Positions 32,543-39,415 of a stretch of DNA of 42,045 nucleotides are shown piece by piece. The notes under the pieces were generated by a model. The model made no database searches, was not told the DNA's origin, and was given only the letters and a program-made list of their open reading frames with translations. Position 1 is the first letter of the stretch; every line of letters starts with the position of its first letter. Both the position numbers and the translations under genes were made by a program. The stretch is from a virus, in IMG/VR virus record IMGVR_UViG_3300028595_000003, positions 1-42,045 of that record; one strand, given 5' to 3'.

Positions 32543-32959
32543 TTAAACGCTTGTTAACTCACCATTTGTTTTAGTAAACTCTGCATACTCTACTACAACT
32601 TCTACTTTACCAGCAGTTGCATTAGCAGTACCAACAGTTACAGTAACCTCAGCACCAGTCGAAGTAAATACTGGAGTTGTTGCTCCACCTTTAACTGCAC
32701 CAGCTACACCAGCAAATGCTACAGCAGCAATTGCATCAGTTGAGCCAACAGTTACTTTACCAGTAGCAGTTGCACCAGTAACACCTGAAAGTACTACAAA
32801 GTAAGCCTTAGTTACTACAGCGTTTGCTGGAAGGTTGAATACTGAAACAGATTCACCAGAAGCTACTGCTTGCTCACCAAAATCGATAGTTGCTGAAGAA
32901 ACTGAAACGTCCTTCTTACAGCTATTTGAACCATTTAACATTTGATTATATGTTGCCAT
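32543..32959 (-). CDS. Capsid decoration/cement-like protein (138 aa)
   Basis: A 138-residue, Ala/Val/Thr/Gly-rich, almost all-beta protein (S-V-F-N-L-P-A-N-A-V-V-T-K-A-Y-F, T-V-G-S-T-D-A-I-A-A-V). Proteins of this size and composition directly downstream of a DUF4043/N4 gp56-type capsid gene are usually head-decoration or cement proteins. No sequence signature proves it. The start has AGGAGAG just ahead. Confidence 0.6.
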   Translation of the reverse strand: MATYNQMLNGSNSCKKDVSVSSATIDFGEQAVASGESVSVFNLPANAVVTKAYFVVLSGVTGATATGKVTVGSTDAIAAVAFAGVAGAVKGGATTPVFTSTGAEVTVTVGTANATAGKVEVVVEYAEFTKTNGELTSV

Positions 32960-32992
32960 TAATCTCTCCTATATTATTAGGTAAGCCGAAGC

Positions 32993-34180
32993 CTACCCGT
33001 GTTTGATATCAACGGCAATAACACCGAAGTCAAGACCACTAATTTTAGCAGCTTTATATACTGAACCACCCTCAAGTTTAAGGTTAGTTTTCTTAGCCTC
33101 TGTCCAGAACTCAACTGCAGATTGTGATGTAATACCGAAGTCAGTAGACTCTTGGAATTTGTAATCAGGCATCTTACCGAAAGCCATTTGACATGCACCT
33201 TGTCCAAGGATTAAACCACGTGACATAAGTTTAGAAGCAGTTGCTGAGTCAGTTTCGAATGCTTCTTGTCCTTCCCAACCAGTAAGAGGAGTAGTAGCAT
33301 CAATTGTGCCATCAGTTGTATATTTACGTAAACCAGCAATCTCAACTTCTGAGTCAGCCATTGTAAATGCACCAGCACCGTCAGTGTAACCAAAGAAGTC
33401 AGAAGCTTCAACGATAACTAAACGTCCAAGTTTACCAATAACACCAGAAATAGTTCTGTTATTCATACCACGAACATCAGCTTGTGGAACAATAGTTTGA
33501 TACTTAGTTGATTGCTTAAGCTTAGTAGCCATAAACGAGTCAATAATAAATAACCAAACAGCTTCACCATTTTCTAGTCTAAATGGCTCTAGTGGAGCAC
33601 GACGACCAGCAGCAGTTGTTGTTAATGCACCAGTTGCGCTAGCAGCTTTAAACCCTTTACCTGTTTTAAGAGCATCTTCAATACTAATAAGGTCATCATA
33701 ATCAAATGTTGTACCTAAGTCATAGATATGTGAAGGAGCAGTATCAGTACCACCTTGAAGTGCATCAAAAATCATTTGGTCTTTCCAACGAATGAAAAGG
33801 TCAGAAAGTTTTGAACGACTGTCAGAGTGTTCATTAATCGTTAAATCACCGATGTTTTTACCATCAAATTTGTCACCGTTATCTACGGGAATTCTATAGC
33901 GCTCAACAGTAATCTTATCAGAGAATTTACGTTTGATTTCGCCTTTACCATATGCAGTATCCTTACCTTTAACAGCTTTACCACTAATTTTACCTGAATA
34001 GTCAAATACTACAGTATGACCATCACCAGCACTTTCGTTGTTTACTTGATAAACGATTGCATTACTTGAGTTCCCTGTATATGGGCCCCAGAATGATGTT
34101 GAAGCAGCTTGTACTAAGCCTTCACGCATCCATTTTTTACGTTCTAAATCAGAACCTATAGCTACTTGAGCTGTTGCCAT
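32993..34180 (-). CDS. Major capsid protein (N4 gp56 / DUF4043 family)
   Basis: A 395-residue protein of the N4 gp56-like capsid family (HK97 fold). Indicative segments are R-K-K-W-M-R-E-G-L-V-Q-A (about 14-25), F-W-G-P-Y-T-G (30-36), V-D-N-G-D-K-F-D-G-K-N-I-G (about 97-109) and L-S-D-L-F-I-R-W-K-D-Q-M-I-F-D-A-L-Q-G (about 126-144). The size is typical. It is read after the scaffold gene and a 58-residue gene. Codon choice is cleaner and AT content slightly lower than in many neighbours, fitting high expression. Confidence 0.9.
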   Translation of the reverse strand: MATAQVAIGSDLERKKWMREGLVQAASTSFWGPYTGNSSNAIVYQVNNESAGDGHTVVFDYSGKISGKAVKGKDTAYGKGEIKRKFSDKITVERYRIPVDNGDKFDGKNIGDLTINEHSDSRSKLSDLFIRWKDQMIFDALQGGTDTAPSHIYDLGTTFDYDDLISIEDALKTGKGFKAASATGALTTTAAGRRAPLEPFRLENGEAVWLFIIDSFMATKLKQSTKYQTIVPQADVRGMNNRTISGVIGKLGRLVIVEASDFFGYTDGAGAFTMADSEVEIAGLRKYTTDGTIDATTPLTGWEGQEAFETDSATASKLMSRGLILGQGACQMAFGKMPDYKFQESTDFGITSQSAVEFWTEAKKTNLKLEGGSVYKAAKISGLDFGVIAVDIKHG

Positions 34181-34193
34181 GTTATTTCCTTAC

Positions 34194-34370
34194 TTAATAA
34201 GTTTCATCTTTATAGTCTTGCTTTTTCTTCTTTTTAGCACGCGCTCGGTCTGCATCAATGAAACCTTTAGCGAACTTATAAGCGTCATCACCAAGTCTTT
34301 TCTTTGTTTCCCTTAGGTAGGCATCTACCATAGGGTCCTCATCGTACTTTTCCATTTTCTTCTTAGCCAT
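34194..34370 (-). CDS. Small basic protein (58 aa) between scaffold and capsid
   Basis: A 58-codon frame with a strong AAAAGGAG site ahead of ATG 34370, filling most of the gap between the scaffold and capsid genes. The product begins M-A-K-K-K-M-E-K-Y-D-E-D and ends in a Lys/Arg/Asp/Tyr-rich tail (A-R-A-K-K-K-K-K-Q-D-Y-K-D). It is highly charged and probably binds DNA or the capsid interior, or helps scaffolding. No homologue was recognised. Confidence 0.7.
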   Translation of the reverse strand: MAKKKMEKYDEDPMVDAYLRETKKRLGDDAYKFAKGFIDADRARAKKKKKQDYKDETY

Positions 34371-34381
34371 AATGGCTCCTT

Positions 34382-35122
34382 TTAGAAGATGTCGTTTTTA
34401 TATGACTCACTAAGAGATTTCTCAGGCTTCATATCAGTAGGGGTTACCCCACCACCAAGGTTACCCATATTGGGTTGGTTTAACGTTGAGGGATTCTCTA
34501 CTACCTTCCCTTTATTAATATAGGTATGTACCTCGTTTAGAAACTCCTCGAAAGAAATTTCATTATTCTCAAGCCTTTTAGTAATTCTCGGAGGAACTTC
34601 ATTCGCTATAATCTCGTCAGTTATTGGCGTTTCAGTTGAGTCGTTGAATTCTTGTAAAACCTGAGAGCGACGCTCAAGCTCATATTGTTGCTCAGCAGCT
34701 TTTCTAGCTTCACCCGTCAGTTCTTCTATCTTAGCTCTAGACTCAGCAAGTTTTTGACTTTCTAGTTGATTAACTTTCTGTCTCCAAGCTTGTGGGTCTT
34801 CATACATTAAAGAATCAAGCTCTTCTTGTTCCTCAGCGGTAAAAGAAGGTTTGTTACTATTACTAAGTTGCTCTAGTAATTTTGCTTTCTCAGCTTCTAG
34901 AGCTTTAAGAGCTTGCTGATTCTTAGTGTATGACATCTGAGTGTCTCGACGTCTTTTCTCAGCAGTAGCTGCAAACTTAAGTTCTGGTGATAACTCTACA
35001 TCTTCGGGGAATATATAGTTACCTTCTTCGTCACTAGTTATTTGACTAACTAATGAAGATACCTGTTTTGTTACATCTGCTGCCGGTTGTTCTGGAGCAG
35101 CAGCGTTGTCTGGATTGCTCAT
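34382..35122 (-). CDS. Scaffolding protein
   Basis: A 246-residue acidic, helical protein without enzymatic motifs. It has a long coiled-coil stretch (about 60-160, with A-L-K-A-L-E-A-E-K-A-K-L-L-E-Q-L) and a disordered Pro/Gly-rich part (N-Q-P-N-M-G-N-L-G-G-G) before the end. Its position just ahead of the capsid gene and this composition fit podovirus scaffolds that assemble the prohead and are then removed. It is the first gene after the promoter at 35174-35196. Confidence 0.8.
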   Translation of the reverse strand: MSNPDNAAAPEQPAADVTKQVSSLVSQITSDEEGNYIFPEDVELSPELKFAATAEKRRRDTQMSYTKNQQALKALEAEKAKLLEQLSNSNKPSFTAEEQEELDSLMYEDPQAWRQKVNQLESQKLAESRAKIEELTGEARKAAEQQYELERRSQVLQEFNDSTETPITDEIIANEVPPRITKRLENNEISFEEFLNEVHTYINKGKVVENPSTLNQPNMGNLGGGVTPTDMKPEKSLSESYKNDIF

Positions 35123-35149
35123 CTTTGGTCCTTATTATGTTATTATAAC

Positions 35150-35167
35150 AACATTAATTATAATGTT
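35150..35167 (-). promoter_or_regulatory. 18-bp palindrome in the scaffold-capsid mRNA leader
   Basis: AACATTA-ATTA-TAATGTT is an exact inverted repeat just after the predicted transcription start from the 35174 promoter. It may be a 5' stabilising hairpin or an operator. Confidence 0.4.
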
Positions 35168-35173
35168 ATAACT

Positions 35174-35196
35174 ATTATATCTAAATTAAGTTTAAA
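35174..35196 (-). promoter_or_regulatory. Promoter (minus), TTTAAA-N11-TATAAT type
   Basis: On the minus strand: TTTAAA (35196-35191), an 11-base spacer ending in ATTTAGA, then TATAAT (35179-35174). The preceding bases (TTAATATTCG) repeat those before the 3226 promoter. It lies in the 85-bp gap between terL and scaffold and probably drives the capsid and tail block. Confidence 0.72.
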
Positions 35197-35207
35197 CGAA
35201 TATTAAA

Positions 35208-36755
35208 TTATAAGGCAAAACCACTATAATTTTGATAATTATCTCGTCGTTCTATCCACTGCTCTTCGTCGCTTTTAACTCTGGTTTTCCTAACTTTAAA
35301 ATACCCTAAGCCTTGTGCCATATACCTTAGTGCTGCTGCGTAGTTACTATGTATGTCGTGTACGTCAGTCCCTAAGAACACTCCTAGTGCCCTGTCATAT
35401 TTCTTGCGATAGTTCTGTAGTGCTAATAGTGTGTCCATAACCTTAGTATCGTCAAACACTGCTATATCTATAAACTGTCTTGCTGCTTCAATAGAGTCTT
35501 GAAAGCTTAGCTTCTCTAGTACTCTAACATTACTAAATCCTTCCCTCTGAAATGTCTCAAGTCTCGTTCGCCCTGTTGAGTAGTCTCTAACATTAATATC
35601 GTGAGGCATTATAATATTCTCATAATTACCTGAATATGGTAGCTCTTTCAGGACATTAGCATAGAACACTATACCCTCATCTTTATTGTGATAGTTATCT
35701 ATGAGATATGGTGTACCATCTATAACCTGTGAGAACAGCATAACAGTCTCATCATTTATCCCAAGGTCAAAACTGACATTAACTCCATAGTCAGGGTTAT
35801 ATTTTGTCTTCTGTATTCTGCTAGACTGCTGGAGCCTTAGGTACTGTGCTCTAAAGTACATACCCTCTACTTGCGTTGCGAACGCCATCTCTGGAGTCGC
35901 TGGGTACTCTTGGTTAAAGTCATCTCCCAGCTCTGCCATCTTAGCTGCTAACCACCATAGTTGCTCTTGAGACAGGTCGATATCTAGTTCATCTTTAACC
36001 TTCTTCTGGTACTCTATCACGTCCTCACTAATAGGATATTCATAACTAAGTGTACAGTCAGGGTCTTCCATCCAACTAAGGAATATAGGCTGAAAGTCTA
36101 GAGGAGTTAGTTCTTGTGTCGAAGACGCTCTTGTCGTTGCTGTCTGCCACATCTCGTAAAAGAGCCCTGTCTGCCCTTCAGCTGTTGACTCTATTGTTAT
36201 CTTATTCTTAACAGATACAGCCTGAAATGCACCAGTCTTAAGCTCCTTCGCTTTCTCTGGGTACCTCTTTGCAATCTTCCCTAACTCTGATACGTGTAGT
36301 CCTTGGAGAGTATCCCCACGGAAGTTACCTATCTTAAGTACCGAACCATTACTAAATGTCATACCCTTAGAGTTGTTACTAACTAATTTAAGACCAAACA
36401 TATCCTTAATATCCTGGTCAAGCTCTTCCCACATAAGCTCAGCTCTCTTACTAAGTTTATCTGCCTCATCTTGCCCGTAAGATTGTATACCTGCTGAGTA
36501 CCCCGGCTTAAATAGTACATCGTCGAGATTATATGCTAAGTATAGTGTCGATATCCCTTGCTGTCGTGACTTCAGAATTATCTTCTTATTATGTTTAAAC
36601 TTCCTTAGTACCTTTTCTTGTGAATGATTAAGCTTCATCTTAGTTAGAACACCATCCTTATCCCTAATAGCATAGAGATTATTCATACGCCAAAACTTAC
36701 TACTAAGTTTAGTATCTATAAACTCCTCCTGCTCTGGCGTTAACTCAACAGTCAT
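35208..36755 (-). CDS. Terminase large subunit
   Basis: A 515-residue DNA-packaging motor. The ATPase domain has a Walker A-like K-S-R-Q-Q-G-I-S-T (62-70), a Walker B-type L-H-V-S-E-L (153-158) and a coupling motif I-E-S-T-A-E-G near 183-190. The C-terminal nuclease has S-F-D-L-G-I-N-D-E (about 320-330) and a later Asp in G-T-D-V-H-D. Length and motifs are normal. It overlaps terS by 11 bases. It would cut concatemers and pump DNA into the prohead through the portal. Confidence 0.93.
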   Translation of the reverse strand: MTVELTPEQEEFIDTKLSSKFWRMNNLYAIRDKDGVLTKMKLNHSQEKVLRKFKHNKKIILKSRQQGISTLYLAYNLDDVLFKPGYSAGIQSYGQDEADKLSKRAELMWEELDQDIKDMFGLKLVSNNSKGMTFSNGSVLKIGNFRGDTLQGLHVSELGKIAKRYPEKAKELKTGAFQAVSVKNKITIESTAEGQTGLFYEMWQTATTRASSTQELTPLDFQPIFLSWMEDPDCTLSYEYPISEDVIEYQKKVKDELDIDLSQEQLWWLAAKMAELGDDFNQEYPATPEMAFATQVEGMYFRAQYLRLQQSSRIQKTKYNPDYGVNVSFDLGINDETVMLFSQVIDGTPYLIDNYHNKDEGIVFYANVLKELPYSGNYENIIMPHDINVRDYSTGRTRLETFQREGFSNVRVLEKLSFQDSIEAARQFIDIAVFDDTKVMDTLLALQNYRKKYDRALGVFLGTDVHDIHSNYAAALRYMAQGLGYFKVRKTRVKSDEEQWIERRDNYQNYSGFAL

Positions 36756-37191
36756 CTTTAAGTCTCTCAGTTAGGTTCTGTATTAGTACGTTTATTGTTG
36801 GACCAGTGTTAGTGTCCTTATAGCTCTTCTCTACTGAGTCTACAATCGCTACCATATCCTTAAGCTCCTTCACCTCTGCATACTGCGCATGATTCTTTAT
36901 GAAGTCTAGTGCTTTAGCCACCACTTCCTTCTTAAACGTGTCTATGTCTGCCATGAGGTCTTCGTGAGAGTCTTCTGTTGTTACTATGTTTTTATCACTA
37001 ATAGTAGTCTTAGGTACTGGGTTATCACTAGTGGTAGTCCCTGGCACTAATATAACATCTCTAGGTTCTGTGCGTTTCTTCCAGTGCGTGGTTTTATCAC
37101 TAGGTATACTATACTTTTGTTGGATTTCTGTGAGTGTTATGTCGGTGGTTTCGTATTCTATTTGATACGACAAGAGTAATGAATTTTCCAT
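36745..37191 (-). CDS. Terminase small subunit (putative)
   Basis: A 148-residue protein just ahead of terL. The N-terminus (about 15-40, T-D-I-T-L-T-E-I-Q-Q-K-Y-S-I-P-S, then W-K-K-R) forms a likely helix-turn-helix for recognising the packaging site. A Thr/Pro/Asp-rich linker follows, and then a helical oligomerisation region (about 75-145). This three-part layout and the position define small terminases even when sequence similarity is low. Confidence 0.75.
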   Translation of the reverse strand: MENSLLLSYQIEYETTDITLTEIQQKYSIPSDKTTHWKKRTEPRDVILVPGTTTSDNPVPKTTISDKNIVTTEDSHEDLMADIDTFKKEVVAKALDFIKNHAQYAEVKELKDMVAIVDSVEKSYKDTNTGPTINVLIQNLTERLKDDC

Positions 37192-37231
37192 TGTTTGTCC
37201 TTTGATGATTCTAATACTAGTTAGTTACTCG

Positions 37232-37254
37232 ATTATATCTTGATTATCTTTAAA
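37232..37254 (-). promoter_or_regulatory. Promoter (minus) for terminase genes, TTTAAA-N11-TATAAT
   Basis: On the minus strand: TTTAAA (37254-37249), an 11-base spacer ending in CAAGA, then TATAAT (37237-37232), 40 bases before terS. It begins the late arm. Confidence 0.7.
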
Positions 37255-37275
37255 GTTTGTTTAAACGTTGTTAAA

Positions 37276-37380
37276 GTTTGAAAATCTGTTAGACTCTTTT
37301 AATTAAATAAGGTTTGAAAATCTGTTAGACTCTTTTAATTTAGTTAAATTAAAGTAAGGTTTGAAAATCTGTTAGACTCT
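37276..37380. repeat. Three direct repeats (iteron-like)
   Basis: Copies begin at 37276, 37312 and 37359. Each has a shared 22-base core: GTTTGAAAATC then TGTTAGACTCT. The first two continue with TTTAATT. Start spacings are 36 and 47 bp. They lie just upstream of the terS promoter and could bind a phage regulator, terminase or replication initiator. Confidence 0.85.
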
Positions 37381-37407
37381 CAGGGTGCGTCGCATGAATA
37401 TTTTTAT

Positions 37408-37434
37408 AAGCCCGGTAAGCCCCTGGGGGGGTCC
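37408..37434. other. GC-rich island, candidate cos/pac site
   Basis: In otherwise AT-rich sequence, AAGCCC occurs twice (37408 and 37417). It runs into CCCC-T-GGGG (37420-37428), extended to seven G residues at 37425-37431. Phage cohesive-end sites are often GC-rich with this kind of symmetry and lie close to terS, which starts 217 bp away. Assignment is tentative. Confidence 0.35.
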
Positions 37435-37472
37435 AATATAATATTACAGAATCTTTAAGATTCCAATATAAT
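37432..37472. repeat. Direct repeats flanking a 15-bp palindrome
   Basis: TCCAATATAAT occurs at 37432-37442 and again at 37462-37472. Between them lies the exact inverted repeat GAATCTT-T-AAGATTC (37449-37463). This is a likely protein-binding or processing site. Confidence 0.6.
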
Positions 37473-37496
37473 TTAATGTCAATTTAATAATATATC

Positions 37497-37546
37497 GGTA
37501 TACGCATGCGTGTTTCATTATTATACGTGACGTGCGCACGCGTACC
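37497..37546. other. Cluster of CpG-rich palindromes
   Basis: The perfect palindromes ACGCATGCGT (37502-37511), GTGCGCAC (37532-37539) and ACGCGT (37538-37543) sit within 50 bp, bordered by GGTATACGC and GCGTACC. They contrast sharply with the surrounding AT-rich DNA and precede about 100 bp of almost pure A/T. This arrangement (symmetric sites beside an easily melted tract) is typical of replication origins. Confidence 0.5.
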
Positions 37547-37702
37547 ATAAATAATATTAAATCTTTATTAAATTTTAATATTAATATAATAATTTAATAT
37601 AAATTTAAATTCTTTTTAATATAATTTTAATATAACTTGATATATAATTATTACATCAAAAGGGAATGATTATTAAATCGAATTAAAAAGCTTTAATATT
37701 CG

Positions 37703-37725
37703 CTTAAAGATTCTTTTGGTACAAT
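37703..37725 (+). promoter_or_regulatory. Promoter (plus) for the early small genes
   Basis: CTTAAA at 37703-37708, an 11-base spacer ending in CTTTTGG, TACAAT at 37720-37725, and TTAATATTCG just upstream, as at the 3226 and 35174 promoters. It drives the plus-strand arm. Confidence 0.7.
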
Positions 37726-37754
37726 TTAATTATAAATAAATAAAGGAGTTCGAA

Positions 37755-37964
37755 ATGACTATTAGAATTGAAGTAGATTACGAGTATATTAGAGGTTGGG
37801 ACAAAACTATATTTAACGTAAGTGCCTTTAGCGAAGATTTAGAAGAGTTTATCGAATTCGTTGACTACCAATGTGGAGATTTACGTAATGAAACAGAAGC
37901 ACTTAATGACACAATAAAATGTTTACGTAAAAGCGCTTTAACTAAATTTAATGAACTGATTTAG
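37755..37964 (+). CDS. Small acidic early protein (69 aa)
   Basis: A 69-residue protein, the first gene of the plus arm, with AAAGGAG ahead of ATG 37755 and the promoter 30 bases upstream. The N-terminal strand (T-I-R-I-E-V-D-Y-E-Y-I) is followed by acidic helices (E-D-L-E-E-F-I-E-F-V-D). No domain was recognised. First-expressed small acidic proteins of this kind often inhibit host enzymes or defences, but nothing specific can be read here. Confidence 0.7.
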   Translation: MTIRIEVDYEYIRGWDKTIFNVSAFSEDLEEFIEFVDYQCGDLRNETEALNDTIKCLRKSALTKFNELI

Positions 37965-37992
37965 TGTAGCGCTTTTCGAAGCGTCTCACTAA
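37961..37992 (+). ncRNA. Hairpin with TTCG loop between early genes
   Basis: TTAGTG/CACTAA outer stem and GCGCTT-TTCG-AAGCGT inner stem, with a UUCG-type tetraloop. The outer stem starts within the stop region of the 69-residue gene. A second small hairpin (AAGTC-CTA-GACTT) follows at 37991-38003. No U-tract is present. It is a likely RNase III-type processing or mRNA-stabilising element, and is almost identical in design to the hairpin at 38471. Confidence 0.65.
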
Positions 37993-38029
37993 GTCCTAGA
38001 CTTAAAATAAAACATAACAGGAGTCAATT

Positions 38030-38479
38030 ATGACTAAGAAAGAATTACACACACAGGTACGCACACAAATTGACGAGTTACTAAATACTCAACCAAAGCT
38101 ATCGAAAGCTTTTAAGGAGTCTTTAGTCAAAATTATAGACACTAATTTAGCACCGAAGCAAGGCGGAGGCGGTTCGCAAAATCCTCCGAAGCTCGACGAA
38201 GATGGCAACATTGTTGAAGCATTTTGTCGCTTTCACCAACGCTACGAAGCTGCTGAAGCTATGGTGATATCTAATGGAAAATCGAAAGGCTATTGTAAGG
38301 CTGGGATTAGTGCTTGGAACAAAAACCAAACTAAAGTTAAATCGTTAGAGGCCGAAGCACTAAAAGCAATCTCAGAGGGTGACATAGAAACTGCACAAGC
38401 GAAGTCTAAAGAAGCCAAAGAGACTAAAGAGTCACTCGTGTACGACTATGAAGCTGACTGGGAGACTTTTAACTCTTAA
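38030..38479 (+). CDS. Paralogous 149-aa phage protein, copy B
   Basis: A 149-residue protein with the same length as the protein at 3414-3863, the same start (T-K-K-E-L-H) and the same core block (I-D-T-N-L-A-P-K-Q-G-G at about residues 37-47). Its middle has a stronger metal-site look: E-A-F-C-R-F-H-Q-R-Y-E (about 63-73) and K-S-K-G-Y-C-K-A-G (about 84-92), a C-x2-H ... C arrangement. The C-terminal third is a charged helix. It is expressed from the early promoter and flanked by two TTCG hairpins. AGGAG precedes ATG 38030. Function is unknown. Confidence 0.78.
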   Translation: MTKKELHTQVRTQIDELLNTQPKLSKAFKESLVKIIDTNLAPKQGGGGSQNPPKLDEDGNIVEAFCRFHQRYEAAEAMVISNGKSKGYCKAGISAWNKNQTKVKSLEAEALKAISEGDIETAQAKSKEAKETKESLVYDYEADWETFNS

Positions 38480-38516
38480 GACTATATAAGCGCTCTTCGG
38501 AGCGTCTATTAGAGTT
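38471..38516 (+). ncRNA. Second TTCG hairpin after copy B
   Basis: AACTCT at 38471-38476 pairs with AGAGTT at 38511-38516, enclosing GCGCTC-TTCG-GAGCGT at 38490-38505. Compared with the hairpin at 37961, a T-A pair next to the loop has become C-G on both sides, so the pairing is conserved. No terminator U-tract follows. Confidence 0.65.
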
Positions 38517-38549
38517 TTACTCGACTAAATAATACTTAAAGGATAACTA

Positions 38550-38783
38550 ATGGATAACTATGCACTAATAGATTGCTTCGAAGAGGCAGGAAGACAAGGG
38601 TATATAACTGATTTAATAAATAACGCTGAGTGTAATAGTATGTGCGAGACTTGCCCAGCTGCTGTTGCTTGCGAAGAGCTTAGCACAAATGCTGAAGGCG
38701 ACAAAGAATATTCACTATTTGTAAAGAACTTTAAGAGACTTTTAGAGTCTACAGGATATCTTAAGGAGACTAAAGATGCTTAA
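38550..38783 (+). CDS. Small Cys-rich early protein (77 aa)
   Basis: A 77-residue protein with C29-x3-C33-x2-C36-x5-C42 (N-A-E-C-N-S-M-C-E-T-C-P-A-A-V-A-C), which suggests a zinc or iron-sulphur site. AAAGGA precedes ATG 38550. It overlaps the next gene by 8 bases. A similar cysteine spacing occurs in small phage proteins of unknown role. Confidence 0.68.
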   Translation: MDNYALIDCFEEAGRQGYITDLINNAECNSMCETCPAAVACEELSTNAEGDKEYSLFVKNFKRLLESTGYLKETKDA

Positions 38784-39042
38784 TATAATACTAAAGAGAC
38801 TTTCAACAATCACAGGAGCACCATTAGAGGGTGCTGAGCCTACACGAATACTATTACACGATGATGGGATAACTATAGTGTCAACACGTATTGTAAAGTT
38901 ACGAACTGTTAGGGTCATAACTACTTGTGATGGCACTACTGGAGACTTTGCTAAGAAAGCTAAGAAATTGGCACAACTGGACGATAGTGTTTACGAAACT
39001 TTTGGTAGACTGCAGGACGATGAGTTAACTTCTGAGGACTAA
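38776..39042 (+). CDS. Hypothetical early protein (88 aa)
   Basis: An 88-residue protein with a beta-rich N-terminal half (R-I-L-L-H-D-D-G-I-T-I-V-S-T-R-I-V) and an acidic C-terminus (R-L-Q-D-D-E-L-T-S-E-D). AAGGAG lies 8 bases before ATG 38776. It is the last of the four-gene early cluster and is followed by a hairpin. No domain was recognised. Confidence 0.65.
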   Translation: MLNIILKRLSTITGAPLEGAEPTRILLHDDGITIVSTRIVKLRTVRVITTCDGTTGDFAKKAKKLAQLDDSVYETFGRLQDDELTSED

Positions 39043-39059
39043 ATAGATTTGTTTAGGCA

Positions 39060-39078
39060 CTGTTACTTTTTGTAACAT
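39060..39078 (+). terminator. Terminator-like hairpin after early genes
   Basis: TGTTAC-TTTTT-GTAACA at 39061-39077, a 6-bp stem with a T loop, followed by TATTATTATTTTATT. It probably ends the early cluster transcript. Confidence 0.5.
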
Positions 39079-39380
39079 ATTATTATTTTATTATATCTTA
39101 TATATCATTAAATATCTTATATATCATATAATATCATACAAATCTTAAAGGATGCGTCAGTTTCACTTTATTTTTACGATTGAAAAGGGGAAGGTACAGA
39201 GAACAAATATATTTAAGATATATCTAAAGTTATTTTAAAGTTATTTTAATGGAATTGTTTAAAAAATATCTCATATATCATCTTGTTCTCAAATATATCA
39301 AATATCTCAAATATCATCAAAATCGATTTTTTAATTTTTTATATTAATAAATTTTTTTAATATATAATTAATATAAAAAA

Positions 39381-39389
39381 TTGTATAAT
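39381..39389 (+). promoter_or_regulatory. Extended -10 promoter for the replication operon
   Basis: TTG-TATAAT (39381-39389), preceded by T-rich tracts about one and two helical turns upstream. It has no TTTAAA box at the spacing used elsewhere. Transcription would start near 39396 and run through the repeat array into the HTH and primase genes. Confidence 0.5.
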
Positions 39390-39415
39390 ATTCTCTCAAT
39401 TCCAACACATCTATT

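Larger units (their letters stand above)
37192..37754. promoter_or_regulatory. Divergent control region between the two arms
   Basis: 563 bp without genes. It holds a minus promoter for terS (37232-37254), three direct repeats (37276-37380), a GC-rich island (37408-37434), a 15-bp palindrome between direct repeats (37432-37472), CpG-rich palindromes (37497-37546), a long AT-only stretch (about 37547-37650) and the plus promoter (37703-37725). Everything expected of a packaging site and a replication origin could be placed here. Which element does what is not visible. Confidence 0.7.
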
